Assembly: GCA_028281765.1 (NCBI GenBank)
Contig: JANQJF010000039.1
Location: forward strand, 1 to 64,000
Length of the DNA: 64,000 nucleotides
Origin: Planctomycetota bacterium
Lineage (GTDB): Bacteria; Planctomycetota; UBA1135; UBA2386
Direction: 5' to 3'
Both the position numbers and the translations under genes were made by a program. The notes beneath the pieces are model-generated. The model did not search any database, had not been told where the DNA came from, and saw nothing but the letters and a program-made list of their open reading frames with translations. Position 1 is the first letter of the stretch; each line of letters starts with the position of its first letter. Shown here one piece after another: positions 52,457-61,171 of this stretch.

Positions 52457-53353
52457 ATGATCATCGCCGTCACCGGAGCCACCGGAGTTCTCGGCAGCGC
52501 GCTCGTCGACGAGTTCTTGGTGCGTGGGCACGAGGTGCGCGCGCTGACGCGTCAGTCGCCGCAAGAACGCGACGGCGTGCAGTTCTGCGAAGGGACGCTC
52601 GAAGACGTCGAGGTGCTCGACCGGTTCGTCATCGGCGCGGATGCGATCGTGCACGCGGCGTATCAGGACATGGATGCGCCGCTACCGCCCGGGCGGTCGA
52701 TGGCCGAGCACTTCGTGCAGAACAACATCGCGGGCACGATTCGACTCATCGAACGCACGCCGGCTACGACGCGCAATCAGCTGGTCTTCGTGTCGAGTCT
52801 CGCGGTGTACGGCTCGGATCCGCGCCGTCTTCCGGGTGCGGACCGATTGCCGCTCGACGAGGACTTCCCGGTTTGGCCTGGCGAGTTTTACGGCGGGCAC
52901 AAGGCGGCGCTCGAGAAGATGGTCATCGCCGGCAGCGGGGATCCCGGGCTCAACACGTGCGTGTTCCGTCCGGGCTTCGTGCTCGGTGCGTATCCCGACG
53001 CGTCGCGCGACTACGTGTGCAAGATCGTCGACGAGGCTCTCGAGCACGGTCAGATTCGATCGCAGCTCGGATGCTACGTCGCCGCGGCCAGTGACCTCTC
53101 CCGGCTGATCGCGGACGCGATCGGCGACGACGCGGTGAAGGGGAAGGTCTACAACACGTTCGATCGGTGGCTCGACTTCCGCGACCTCGCGCCGATCCTC
53201 GAGTCGGCGACGGGACGTTCGATTGAAGTCACGGCGCCGGTCGCGACCGCGCCGGGCATCGAGAATGCGCGGCTGGCCGAGCGATCACCGCGCTGGGAGA
53301 CCGACCGCGTCCTCGAAGAACTCGTGCGAGCACGGGCGGGATCCGCGGGTTAG
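52457..53353 (+). CDS. NAD-dependent epimerase/dehydratase (SDR superfamily)
   Basis: 298 aa. The N-terminal Rossmann motif is IIAVTGATGVLGSAL (TGxxGxxG). The catalytic motif is Ser in VFVSSLAVYG, with Tyr-x3-Lys in FYGGHKAALEKMV. It is an extended short-chain dehydrogenase. Substrates of the family are nucleotide sugars or small aldehydes, so it cannot be named further. It lies directly downstream of the small membrane protein and is convergent to hisD, overlapping it by 4 nt. Confidence 0.88.
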   Translation: MIIAVTGATGVLGSALVDEFLVRGHEVRALTRQSPQERDGVQFCEGTLEDVEVLDRFVIGADAIVHAAYQDMDAPLPPGRSMAEHFVQNNIAGTIRLIERTPATTRNQLVFVSSLAVYGSDPRRLPGADRLPLDEDFPVWPGEFYGGHKAALEKMVIAGSGDPGLNTCVFRPGFVLGAYPDASRDYVCKIVDEALEHGQIRSQLGCYVAAASDLSRLIADAIGDDAVKGKVYNTFDRWLDFRDLAPILESATGRSIEVTAPVATAPGIENARLAERSPRWETDRVLEELVRARAGSAG

Positions 53354-54606
53354 CGGCTTCGACACTCCGCCGCGCGCGCGTGACCCTCGAGACGTTCCAG
53401 TCGCGCGAAGTCCCGCGCGTCGTGGACGACGCCACGGTAGTCCTCGCGTTTGGCGTCGAGCGCAAGCCACGTGCGGATGCGGAGAAAGCGCATCACCGAC
53501 AGGCCGCCGACGGCGCGCGCTGCACCGTCCGTCGGTAACACGTGATTGGGTCCCACGCCGTAGTCGCCGAAGACCTCGGCCGAACCGGCGCCGATGAACA
53601 GCGCGCCGTAGTGCTCGAGCAACGGCTGCCACGCGTCCGGGTTGCGCACGATCAGCTCGAGGTGTTCGGGCGCGATGCGGTTGCTCACCGCGGCCGCTGT
53701 TTCCGCGTCGTCGACGACGCAAGCGCAGCCGGACTCGATCGCAGCGCGCGCGACGTCGGCGTTCGGGAACTCCTCGAGCTGGCGCGCGAGTTCTCGCTGC
53801 ACGTCCTCGACGAGGCGGCGTGACGTCGCCACGAGCGCGGGGAACGCGTCGACGTCGTGCTCCGCCTGCGCGATGAGATCGGCCGCGACCCACGCGGCGT
53901 CGGCAGAATCGTCGGCGATCACGAGGAGCTCGGAGGGTCCCGCGAGCATGTCGATCTCGACGCGACCCGCGAGGATCTGCTTGGCGGCGGTGACCCAGCG
54001 GTTGCCGGGGCCGACGATCACGTCGCAGCGCGGGGTGCACGTGCCGGCGCAGAGCGCGGCGATCGCGTGCGCGCCGCCGACCGTCAGCACCTGATCGGCG
54101 CTGGCGATCGCGCATGCGGCGAGCGTGACGGTGTCGGGTCGCGGTGTCGCGACGGTGACGTGCTTCACGCCCGCGACGCGCGCGGTCGTTGCGGTCATCA
54201 GCACGGACGACGGCAGCGCGTAGCGACCGCCCGGTGCGTAGCAACCGGCCGAGTCGACCGGCGCGATCGTGTGACCGGCGCGACCGCCGGGCACTTCCAT
54301 GTCGAGCGTCCGTAACGACTCGCGCTGGGCCGATGCGAACCGCTTGATGCGCGCGGCGGCGCGTTCGAGGAGGGCGCGCGTCTCCGCGTCGATCGACGCG
54401 AGTGCGGCGTCCATCGCGTCTCGGCCGAGCACCAGCGGAGCATTCGGATCGAGATCGCCGAGTTCGACGGAGATCGAGCGCAGCGCGGGCTCACCGCCGC
54501 GCTCGATCGCGGCGACGATCTCGGCGGCGCGTGCGACCGTTGGAGCGTCGATCGCGGAGTTGCGAACGACATTGACGTCTTCGGGTGCGACTTCGCGCAA
54601 CATCAT
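53350..54606 (-). CDS. hisD: Histidinol dehydrogenase
   Basis: 418 aa. Motifs: SAGCYAPGGRYALPSSVLMTATTARVAGV, NRWVTAAKQILAG, GPSELLVIADDSADAAWVAADLIAQAEHD and RIAPEHLELIVRNPDAW (catalytic and zinc-binding His/Glu region), and GNHVL-type GPNHVLPT. It performs the last two steps, oxidising histidinol to histidine with two NAD+. It is the last gene of the his operon. Its start codon overlaps the stop of hisA-IE (ATGA). Confidence 0.95.
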   Translation of the reverse strand: MMLREVAPEDVNVVRNSAIDAPTVARAAEIVAAIERGGEPALRSISVELGDLDPNAPLVLGRDAMDAALASIDAETRALLERAAARIKRFASAQRESLRTLDMEVPGGRAGHTIAPVDSAGCYAPGGRYALPSSVLMTATTARVAGVKHVTVATPRPDTVTLAACAIASADQVLTVGGAHAIAALCAGTCTPRCDVIVGPGNRWVTAAKQILAGRVEIDMLAGPSELLVIADDSADAAWVAADLIAQAEHDVDAFPALVATSRRLVEDVQRELARQLEEFPNADVARAAIESGCACVVDDAETAAAVSNRIAPEHLELIVRNPDAWQPLLEHYGALFIGAGSAEVFGDYGVGPNHVLPTDGAARAVGGLSVMRFLRIRTWLALDAKREDYRGVVHDARDFARLERLEGHARAAECRSR

Positions 54607-55859
54607 GACTTCCTTTCGCCGCCGCGGCGGGTCAGTCGGAGCGAACGTCGATCGAGCTCGCGTTCGACCTCGGCCAGGCTGACTCCGGCACGGGCCATCG
54701 CGACGCTCGCGAAGTAGATCACGTCGGCCGCCTCGTGAACGACGTCGGCGCGCTCGCGCGCCTCGCTGAGCTCACGCGCCTCCTCGACGAGTTTCGCTTC
54801 GAGGAGCGAGCCGTCGTCGAACAGTCTTCGCGTGTACGATCCCTGCGGCGCGTGTTGCCTGCGGTTGGACAGAGTCGCTTGGAGTCTGTCGAGCCCCGTG
54901 GTGTCGCCCCAGCACGTGTGGGTCGCGTTGTGGCAGAAGCCCGGCGGAGCTTGACGCACCGTGAAGCGCAGCGCGTCACGGTCGCAATCGGCCTCGATCC
55001 GCACGAGCTCTTGGGTCGCCCCGGACGACTCACCCTTGACCCACAGGCCGCGACGACGGGACTGATACGTGCCGCGGCCCGAGCGGATCGCCTCGCGCAC
55101 GCTTTCGCGACTCGACCAGCACAGCCCGAGCGCGACGCCGCGCTCGTCCGTGACGACCGTCGGCCACAGCCCGTCGTTGCGATCGGAGTGCACCGGCGCG
55201 AGGAACGCGTCGGCGAGATCCAGGCTTTCCGAGTAGATCGCCATGCCGACCTGTGCGTCGATGCCGAGCGAGTCGAGCTCGGCGATCTCTTCCGCCGTGC
55301 GGATCCCCCCGGCGAACGTGAGCTTCGCGTCGCCGCACGTTTCGCGCAGCCTCGTCGCGAACTCGAGATCCGCACCGACCATGCGGCCCTCTCGTTCGAC
55401 CTGGGTAACGAGGAACTCGGAGACGAGGCCGCGAATCTCGCGCATCCGCTCGAACACATCGTGGCCTGTGCGTTCGCGCCAGCCCGCGACCACGACCTCG
55501 CCGTCGCGCGCGTCGAGCGCGGCGACACAGCGGTCGCGCGGCAGCTCGCGCAGGAACTCCGGCGTTGCGCACGTGCCGAGCACGACCTTGGTCGCGCCGG
55601 CGTCGAGCCATGCCTTCGCCGTGTCGAGATCGCGGATCCCACCGCCGACGCGGCACGGCGCGATACGCACGAGCTCGCGGATCAGGTCGGCGTTGTCGCC
55701 GTCGCCTCGCGCCGCGTCGATGTCGACGACCGCGATATCGCCGACGCGCCGGAACCGCTCGGCGATCGCGATCGGATCGCCAGCGTCGATCTTGACGGAC
55801 TCACCACCGACGAGCTGCACGGCGTGGCCGCGCGAGAGATCGATACAGGGGACGATCAT
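54603..55859 (-). CDS. hisA: HisA-HisI-HisE triple fusion
   Basis: 418 aa, three enzymes in one chain. Residues 1-225 are HisA (ProFAR isomerase, TIM barrel) with the catalytic-type Asp7 (PCIDLSRG) and Asp116 (ALDARDG). Residues 228-318 are HisI (PRA-CH) with acidic Mg2+ cluster and zinc ligand Cys292 (DCDRD), Cys309 (FCHNAT) and Cys316 (HTCWG). Residues 322-418 are HisE (PRA-PH) with LVEEARELSEA and DVVHEAADVIYF. It catalyses steps 2, 3 and 4 of the pathway, hydrolysing PR-ATP, opening the ring and isomerising. HisIE fusions are common; adding HisA at the N-terminus is unusual. Both ends overlap neighbours by 4 nt. Confidence 0.95.
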   Translation of the reverse strand: MIVPCIDLSRGHAVQLVGGESVKIDAGDPIAIAERFRRVGDIAVVDIDAARGDGDNADLIRELVRIAPCRVGGGIRDLDTAKAWLDAGATKVVLGTCATPEFLRELPRDRCVAALDARDGEVVVAGWRERTGHDVFERMREIRGLVSEFLVTQVEREGRMVGADLEFATRLRETCGDAKLTFAGGIRTAEEIAELDSLGIDAQVGMAIYSESLDLADAFLAPVHSDRNDGLWPTVVTDERGVALGLCWSSRESVREAIRSGRGTYQSRRRGLWVKGESSGATQELVRIEADCDRDALRFTVRQAPPGFCHNATHTCWGDTTGLDRLQATLSNRRQHAPQGSYTRRLFDDGSLLEAKLVEEARELSEARERADVVHEAADVIYFASVAMARAGVSLAEVERELDRRSLRLTRRGGERKS

Positions 55860-56608
55860 GGTCTCACCTCGATGCCCGCGTCCTGCAGGGCTTGCTTGAC
55901 GTCGCCGACCGTGAACTCGCGCCGGTGGAAAATCGACGCCGCGAGGACCGCGTCCGCGCCGGCCGAAAGCGCGTCGATCAGGTGCTGCGTCGTCGCCGCG
56001 CCGCCCGACGCGATGATCGGCACCTCGACACGAGACGAGATCGCGCGCAGCAGCTCGGTGTCGTAACCCGCGCCGGTGCCGTCGCGATCGAAGCTCGTCA
56101 GCAGGATCTCGCCGACGCCGCGCGTGCACGCTTCTTCGGCCCACTCGATCGCGTCGCGCTTCGCGTCCTCGCTGCCCGAGTGTGTCAGGATTTGCCAGCT
56201 CGAGCCATCGCGCTTGGCGTCGATCGCGAGCACCGTGCACTGGGCGCCAAACTCCGCGCTCATGCGATCGAGCAGGCTCGGGTCGCGCACCGCGGCTGTA
56301 TTGACGCTGACCTTGTCCGCTCCCGCGTCGAGCAGCGCGCGCGCGTCGTCGACCGAGCGCACGCCGCCGCCGACCGTCAGCGGAATCGACAGCTGCGCCC
56401 GCAGCGCGCGCACCGTCGTGGTCGTGTGCGAGCGACCCTCCGGCGTCGCGGACACGTCGAGCATCGTGATCTCGTCGGCTCCCTGCCGCTCGTATGCGGT
56501 GCCGAGCTCCACGACGTTGCCCATGTCCTGCAGGTCCTGGAAGTTCACGCCCTTGACGACGCGTTCGCCCTCGAAGTCGAGGCACGGAATGATGCGGCGA
56601 CTCAGCAT
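55856..56608 (-). CDS. hisF: Imidazole glycerol phosphate synthase, cyclase subunit
   Basis: 250 aa from the ATG at 56608 ([11 protein letters not shown]). The TIM barrel has catalytic Asp11 (CLDFEGERVVKG) and Asp130 (AIDAKRD), plus GGGVRSVDDARALLDAGADKVSVNT and the second phosphate site IIASGGAATTQHLIDAL. With HisH it makes IGP and AICAR from PRFAR and ammonia. It overlaps hisH by 7 nt upstream and hisA by 4 nt downstream. Confidence 0.97.
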   Translation of the reverse strand: MLSRRIIPCLDFEGERVVKGVNFQDLQDMGNVVELGTAYERQGADEITMLDVSATPEGRSHTTTTVRALRAQLSIPLTVGGGVRSVDDARALLDAGADKVSVNTAAVRDPSLLDRMSAEFGAQCTVLAIDAKRDGSSWQILTHSGSEDAKRDAIEWAEEACTRGVGEILLTSFDRDGTGAGYDTELLRAISSRVEVPIIASGGAATTQHLIDALSAGADAVLAASIFHRREFTVGDVKQALQDAGIEVRP

Positions 56609-57198
56609 CGCGCACCTCCGACGAAGCGTTCGATCAGCGCGCGGCCGGCTGCGCCCGACAGCTCGGGGTGGAACTGGCATGCGGTGACCGCGCCGCGCTC
56701 GATCGAAGCGACGAACTCACCGCCGTAGGCGGCGGTCGACGTGTGCCATCCGTCCGGCGCGTCGGTGAGTCGATACGAGTTAGCGAAGTAGAACCACGAC
56801 GGCTCGGTGCCGTTCTCGTTGCGCACGGCGTTCCAGCCCATCTGCGGCACCCGCAGCGGCGCTTCGAAGCGCGTCGCGCGGCCGGGGATCACGCCGAGGC
56901 CCTGCGCCTTCGGCGCCTCGTCGCTGCCCTCGGCGAGCACCTGCAGCCCGAGGCAGATCGCGAGCGTCGGCCGGTCGGCGTCGATCCGATCGCGAATCGC
57001 GTCTTCGAGCTCGAGCTCGCGCAGCCGCTCGATCGCGGGCCCGAACGAGCCGACGCCGGGCAGGACCACGCGCGAGGCGTTCGCGACGCGGTCTCGGTCC
57101 GTCGTCAGCGAGACCTCGGCGCCCGCGCGTTCCATCGCAGCGCGCACCGAGCGGACGTTGGCGAGGCCGGTCGCGATCACGTAGACCGGATCGGTCAT
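56602..57198 (-). CDS. hisH: Imidazole glycerol phosphate synthase, glutamine amidotransferase subunit
   Basis: 198 aa from the ATG at 57198. Class I glutaminase with oxyanion loop PGVGSFG (47-53), nucleophile Cys82 in AICLGLQVL, and His177/Glu179 in CQFHPELSG. It supplies ammonia to HisF through a channel. The second residue after the Cys motif is Leu where E. coli has Met, a usual variation. It overlaps hisB by 4 nt. Confidence 0.97.
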   Translation of the reverse strand: MTDPVYVIATGLANVRSVRAAMERAGAEVSLTTDRDRVANASRVVLPGVGSFGPAIERLRELELEDAIRDRIDADRPTLAICLGLQVLAEGSDEAPKAQGLGVIPGRATRFEAPLRVPQMGWNAVRNENGTEPSWFYFANSYRLTDAPDGWHTSTAAYGGEFVASIERGAVTACQFHPELSGAAGRALIERFVGGARC

Positions 57199-57800
57199 GC
57201 GAGGACTCCCTTGGTGCTCGGCACGTCGTCCGAGGCCGTGCGCGCGACCGCGTCCCGCACGGCGAGCGCGACTGCCTTGAACGCGGACTCCGCGCGGTGG
57301 TGATCGTTCTCGCCGCGCAGCACGTCGACATGCAGCGTTGCGCGTGCCGCAATCGCGAGCGAGTTCAGGAAGTGCGGGATGTTCTCGCACGCGAGTGTGC
57401 CGATCGACTCGCGCTGTAGCCCCAGGTCGACACACGGCCACGGACGCCCCGAGAAGTCGATCACCGCGCGCGACAGCGCCTCGTCGAGGGGCGCGTAGGC
57501 CGATCCGAAACGCGTGATCCCGCCGCGATCGCCGAGGCAGTCGTCGATGCACGAACCGAGCACGATCGCGCAGTCCTCGGCCGTGTGATGATCGTCGATG
57601 TGTAGGTCCCCCTGGCACGACAGCTCGATGTCCATGCGGCCGTGCCGCGCGAGCGTCGTGATCATGTGGTCGAGGAAGCCGATCCCCGTCGACACCTCGG
57701 CCTTGCCTTGCCCGTCGAGCACGACCCGTGCCTCGATTCGGGTCTCCTTGGTCACGCGCTGGCGGCGCGCGGAGCGAACGGGTTGGGAAGGGTTCGTCAT
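57195..57800 (-). CDS. hisB: Imidazoleglycerol-phosphate dehydratase (monofunctional)
   Basis: 201 aa. Motifs: [32 protein letters not shown] and [14 protein letters not shown], the two metal-binding His/Glu clusters of IGPD. The N-terminal histidinol-phosphatase domain of enterobacterial HisB is absent, so that activity must come from elsewhere, most likely from the HAD domain of the upstream gene. It overlaps hisC by 4 nt. Confidence 0.97.
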   Translation of the reverse strand: MTNPSQPVRSARRQRVTKETRIEARVVLDGQGKAEVSTGIGFLDHMITTLARHGRMDIELSCQGDLHIDDHHTAEDCAIVLGSCIDDCLGDRGGITRFGSAYAPLDEALSRAVIDFSGRPWPCVDLGLQRESIGTLACENIPHFLNSLAIAARATLHVDVLRGENDHHRAESAFKAVALAVRDAVARTASDDVPSTKGVLA

Positions 57801-59449
57801 CGCAAGAGCTCCTGAATCTGGTCGGTGGTCTCGAGCACGGTCGCGGCACCCGCGCCGAGCAGTGCGGCGCGCAGCTCCTCGCCCGCGCCGGGTGGCAGCA
57901 CGCCGATCGGCAGCGCGCCCGCGCCGCGCGCCGCGACGACGTCATCGGGCGTGTCGCCGACGAACCACGCGGTTTCGGCCGAGGCCTTGGTCATCGCGAG
58001 CCGCACCGACGCGGGGTTCGGCTTGAGCGGCGCGTCTTCGCGACACACGACCGTCGGCAGCAGCGCCGCGGTCTCGGTCCGCTCGAGGAAGCGCGCGGCA
58101 TCCGCCTGCGGACGACCGGTTACGATGCCCGTGCGGAAGCGATCCGCAATCCTGCGCAGCGCGTCCCTCGAGATCATCAGCGACTCGCGTTCGCACAGGC
58201 CCGCTTTCTCGTCGGTCCCTTGGTAGAGCTCCTCGAAGCGCGCGGTCACATCTTCGAGCGACGCGTCGATGCCGGCTTCGCGGATCAGCGTCGTCGTGAG
58301 CTGCCAGTCGTCGTTCGCATTGCCGGCGACCTTCGCGGCGTTCACGGCGACATCGTCGATCGCGGCGCCGAAGTCGCGCGCGGTCTCGCGGATCGCGACG
58401 CGGTAGGACTGCGAGACGTCGGCGAGCACGCCGTCGACGTCGAACAGCACCGCGTCCGGACGGAACACCGTGCGCAGTGCGCGGGTCAGACGCTCGAAGT
58501 CCGTGGCGTTGCCAGGGCACGAGATGCGGACCGCGTCCTCGAGCATCGGCGCCCCTGGGAACGTGCGCACCGCAACGCCGCACGCCAGCATCGCGTCGCG
58601 CACCCAGTTCGGGTCGGGAACGCGCAGCAGCACGAAGTTGGCTTGCGACGGCTGGGTCTCCACCCCGAGTTCTGCGAGTAGCGTCTGGAGAGCGCGCACT
58701 TCGAGCTGCACGCGCTCGACGCCGACCGCGACTTGCTCGGCGTCACGTTCGAGTCGGGCACGTGCGAGCGCGAGGCTGACTCGCGAGACCGGGTAGGGAC
58801 TCGCGACACGCCGCAGCGCGTCGAGCTCGTTCGTGCTGCCGATCGCATAGCCGACGCGGCATCCCGCGAGCGACCACGCCTTCGAGAACGTGCGCACGAC
58901 GATGACGCGGCGGGCTCCGAGCGCGCTCTGCGTCAGGTCGACTTCGGCGAACTCGGCATACGCGGCGTCGAGCACGAGCACCGCGTCGGGCGCCGCGGCC
59001 GCGGTCGCCTCGATGTCCGTGACCGTTGCGACCGCACCGGTCGGGTTGTTGGGCGATACGACGAACACCATCGCCGTCGAAGTGTCGATCGCCTCCAGCA
59101 CGGCTTCGATAGGATAGTCACCGCTCGGCCACGCGACGCTGTGGACTTCGGTCCCAGACGTGTTCGCGTAGTGGCGCAGCATCGAGAACGATGGCTCCGG
59201 CAACACCACGTTGCGCCCGGGACCTCCGAACGCGCGGAAGCAGCGATCCAGGATCTCGTCGCCACCGGCCGCGATCAGCACGCGATCTGGCGCGACTTCG
59301 AACCGTTCGGCGAGGGCCTCTTCGAACGACGTGCCGCGCGGGTACTCGCGGAGCAAACCCGAGAGTTCGTCCGCGATCGTGTCCAGCAGCGGCGCCGGGT
59401 CGATGACGGGTCCCTCGTTCGCGTCGAGCTTCAGGACGGGATTCGTCAT
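57797..59449 (-). CDS. hisC: Histidinol-phosphate aminotransferase fused to a HAD-IA phosphatase
   Basis: 550 aa. Residues 1-328 are His[23 protein letters not shown] and the PLP-binding Lys190 in [15 protein letters not shown]. Residues 331-550 are a full HAD phosphatase: FDVDGVLAD (nucleophile Asp337, Asp339), motif II IVTGRP (Thr443), motif III KPNPA (Lys475) and motif [11 protein letters not shown]. This probably is the histidinol-phosphatase, since aminotransferase and phosphatase catalyse consecutive steps (IAP to histidinol phosphate to histidinol) and hisB lacks a phosphatase domain. A linker of only a few residues joins them. HAD proteins of this subgroup are known near his genes in some lineages. 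Overlap with hisG and hisB is 4 nt each. Confidence 0.95.
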   Translation of the reverse strand: MTNPVLKLDANEGPVIDPAPLLDTIADELSGLLREYPRGTSFEEALAERFEVAPDRVLIAAGGDEILDRCFRAFGGPGRNVVLPEPSFSMLRHYANTSGTEVHSVAWPSGDYPIEAVLEAIDTSTAMVFVVSPNNPTGAVATVTDIEATAAAAPDAVLVLDAAYAEFAEVDLTQSALGARRVIVVRTFSKAWSLAGCRVGYAIGSTNELDALRRVASPYPVSRVSLALARARLERDAEQVAVGVERVQLEVRALQTLLAELGVETQPSQANFVLLRVPDPNWVRDAMLACGVAVRTFPGAPMLEDAVRISCPGNATDFERLTRALRTVFRPDAVLFDVDGVLADVSQSYRVAIRETARDFGAAIDDVAVNAAKVAGNANDDWQLTTTLIREAGIDASLEDVTARFEELYQGTDEKAGLCERESLMISRDALRRIADRFRTGIVTGRPQADAARFLERTETAALLPTVVCREDAPLKPNPASVRLAMTKASAETAWFVGDTPDDVVAARGAGALPIGVLPPGAGEELRAALLGAGAATVLETTDQIQELLR

Positions 59450-60321
59450 GGCACGATTTGCGACAGCGAGGTCACGCAGAGGTCGGTTCCGCCCGCGGCC
59501 TTGAGCGACGGGATCAGCGTCGGCAGCTCGTCGCTGGACACGGCCGCGCGCAGCGCGTAGCCGCTGTCGCTGGCGAGCTGCGAGATCGTCGGTTCGCGCA
59601 TGCACGGCAGCATCGCGACGACGGCGTCGAGTCGATCCGACGTCACGTTGAGTTCGAGCATCACGCGGCGTCGCGCCTGCAGCACCGAGTCGAGCACGAG
59701 CACGAACTGGTCGATCCGTTCGCGTTTCGCAGGATCGTCGAGCACGCGCGGGTTCGCATAGAGCCGCGTCGAGGACCGCAGCACTTCGTCGAACTCGACG
59801 AGGTTGTTCGCTCGCAGAGTCGAGCCGGTGGAGACCAGGTCGACGACGCAGTCCGCGTCGTCCGGCGGAAACACCTCGGTCGCCCCGAACGTGCGCACGA
59901 AGTCGACCTGGAGTGCGCGATCTTCGATCCAGCCCTTGGTCAGCCGTTCGAATTCGGACGCGACGCGCAGCCGCCGGCCCGGCAGCTTGCCGTTCTCGAG
60001 CAGCTCCGGCGGCGCCGCGGCGACGAGTCGTACCGCGTCGAGCCCGGTGTCGAGCACTTCGACGAGTTCACTGTCGAGCTCCGCGACCCAGTCCGCGCCG
60101 GCGAAGCCGATGTCGCGCGTTCCCGCGTGCAGCATCTCGACGACGTTCTGCGGCTTGAGGATCTTGGCATCGACGCCGGGCAGCGAGATCTGCGGCCGGT
60201 AGCCGCGCTGCCCGACGTCGACCCGGATCCGGGCTTCGCGGAGCAGGGTGAGTACGGACTCCTGGGTGCGACCCTTCGGCAGGGCCAGGCGGAGCGGAGT
60301 GGGGTTGGTTTCGGATTCCAT
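59446..60321 (-). CDS. hisG: ATP phosphoribosyltransferase (long form)
   Basis: 291 aa. Motifs: RLALPKGRTQESVLTLLREARI, DIGFAGADWVAELDSELVEVLDTG, CVVDLVSTGSTLRANNLVEFDEVL (PRPP-binding loop). The C-terminal domain (about 215-291) is the ferredoxin-like regulatory domain, so it is the long form that acts without HisZ and is inhibited by histidine. It starts the pathway by joining ATP and PRPP. First structural gene of the operon, about 95 nt after the leader peptide stop. Overlaps hisC by 4 nt. Confidence 0.96.
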   Translation of the reverse strand: MESETNPTPLRLALPKGRTQESVLTLLREARIRVDVGQRGYRPQISLPGVDAKILKPQNVVEMLHAGTRDIGFAGADWVAELDSELVEVLDTGLDAVRLVAAAPPELLENGKLPGRRLRVASEFERLTKGWIEDRALQVDFVRTFGATEVFPPDDADCVVDLVSTGSTLRANNLVEFDEVLRSSTRLYANPRVLDDPAKRERIDQFVLVLDSVLQARRRVMLELNVTSDRLDAVVAMLPCMREPTISQLASDSGYALRAAVSSDELPTLIPSLKAAGGTDLCVTSLSQIVP

Positions 60322-60374
60322 CGGTTCGGCTGTGCTGTGCCGACCGGGCCGGAAACCTCGCGCCTTAACGCGAA

Positions 60375-60396
60375 ACGCCGGCCCGCGGGCCGGCGT
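60375..60396 (-). terminator. Attenuator terminator between his leader and hisG
   Basis: A perfect 22-bp palindrome, ACGCCGGCCCG followed by its exact complement. On the minus strand it is followed by TTTCGCG, a short U-run. The 5' arm (60386-60393, CCGGCCCG) is complementary to CGGGCTGG in the leader peptide coding region (60433-60440), which could form the alternative antiterminator. It sits between the leader stop and the hisG start, as expected for an attenuator. Confidence 0.75.
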
Positions 60397-60417
60397 CGTG
60401 AGGGATCTGCGCGCGCG

Positions 60418-60489
60418 TCACACCACGATCGACCAGCCCGGGAGCGGGTGGTGATGGTGATGCTGGTGGTGGCGTGCGGAGAAAGTCAT
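60418..60489 (-). CDS. hisL: his operon leader peptide
   Basis: 23-residue open reading frame from ATG 60489 to TGA 60418. The sequence begins MTFSAR, then HHQHHHHH (seven His in eight positions, residues 7-14), then PLPGWSIVV. Such a run is diagnostic of a histidine-attenuation leader: a ribosome stalled at the His codons when charged tRNA-His is scarce would free the CGGGCTGG element to pair with the terminator's 5' arm. It is too short for usual gene prediction. The only structural genes downstream are the his genes. Confidence 0.85.
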   Translation of the reverse strand: MTFSARHHQHHHHHPLPGWSIVV

Positions 60490-60499
60490 CGGGCGAGGG

Positions 60500-60527
60500 A
60501 GTATGGCGCGGTGGTCGGGGGAGTCAA
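60500..60527 (-). promoter_or_regulatory. Likely sigma-70 promoter of the his operon
   Basis: On the minus strand TTGACT (60522-60527) and CATACT (60500-60505) are separated by 16 bp. Matches are 5/6 to TTGACA and 4/6 to TATAAT. Transcription would start near 60493, only a few nt before the leader ATG (60489), so the leader peptide would be almost leaderless. Confidence 0.6.
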
Positions 60528-60570
60528 GGGGGGATCGGATGGCGGTGCTTCGTCGGGTACAAGGACTGGG

Positions 60571-60828
60571 ATGCAGGAAAGTGACCGAACGGTGCCGAGG
60601 CTGACGGGACTCGGAGTCCTGGGGCTCTGGGGCCGCCGGGCGGGGCTCCTGCTGGCGCTCCTTTGCGTCGTGACGCTGGTGTGCGTCGCGGCGTTCGGGC
60701 CGGACGGCGCGAACCCGATCGGGTTGGGATTCTTGTCCCTGCTCGGTACCCCGATGTGCCTCGGGATGGCGATCGTCGGGCAAATCGTGAAGAACCTCGG
60801 GACCGTGGACGTTCGCCCGGAAGAATGA
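60571..60828 (+). CDS. Small membrane protein
   Basis: 85 aa. Two hydrophobic segments (AGLLLALLCVVTLVCVAAF and IGLGFLSLLGTPMCLGMAIVG) follow a short polar N-terminus. No motif is recognised. It is divergent from the his leader, and the start lies about 45 bp from the his promoter elements, so regulatory regions overlap. Confidence 0.65.
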   Translation: MQESDRTVPRLTGLGVLGLWGRRAGLLLALLCVVTLVCVAAFGPDGANPIGLGFLSLLGTPMCLGMAIVGQIVKNLGTVDVRPEE

Positions 60829-60868
60829 ACGCTCATCGATCGAACTCCGACCCTCACTGCGGACTCCC

Positions 60869-61171
60869 ATGACGCAAGACGACGAGACCAATCGCGACCT
60901 CGACCGACTGGTCGAGCGCTTACCCGAGATCCTGCGAGACGAATGGGTCGTGCTGCCCAAGCATTCGATTCGCCAGATCTCCATCGTGAGCCTGCTCCTC
61001 GGGGCGGGAATCGCGCTGATGATCGCCGGGTTCGTGCTCGACGTCCCCGAGTTGCGGTGGGCTTGGCCCGTGGTGATCGTCGGGTTGATGGCCGCGATGA
61101 AGTTCTCGCCGTGGTGGCGTGGCGATCGGCACTTGGAGCAGCTGCGGCAGGCCAGCAAGGATGGTGGATGA
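60869..61171 (+). CDS. Small membrane protein
   Basis: 100 aa. An acidic, helical N-terminus (MTQDDETNRDLDRLVERLPEI-type) is followed by two hydrophobic segments (IVSLLLGAGIALMIAGFVL and WPVVIVGLMAAMKF), and a charged C-terminus. Unknown function. It is 40 nt after the preceding small gene and overlaps the next one by 4 nt, so it is in the same operon. Confidence 0.68.
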   Translation: MTQDDETNRDLDRLVERLPEILRDEWVVLPKHSIRQISIVSLLLGAGIALMIAGFVLDVPELRWAWPVVIVGLMAAMKFSPWWRGDRHLEQLRQASKDGG

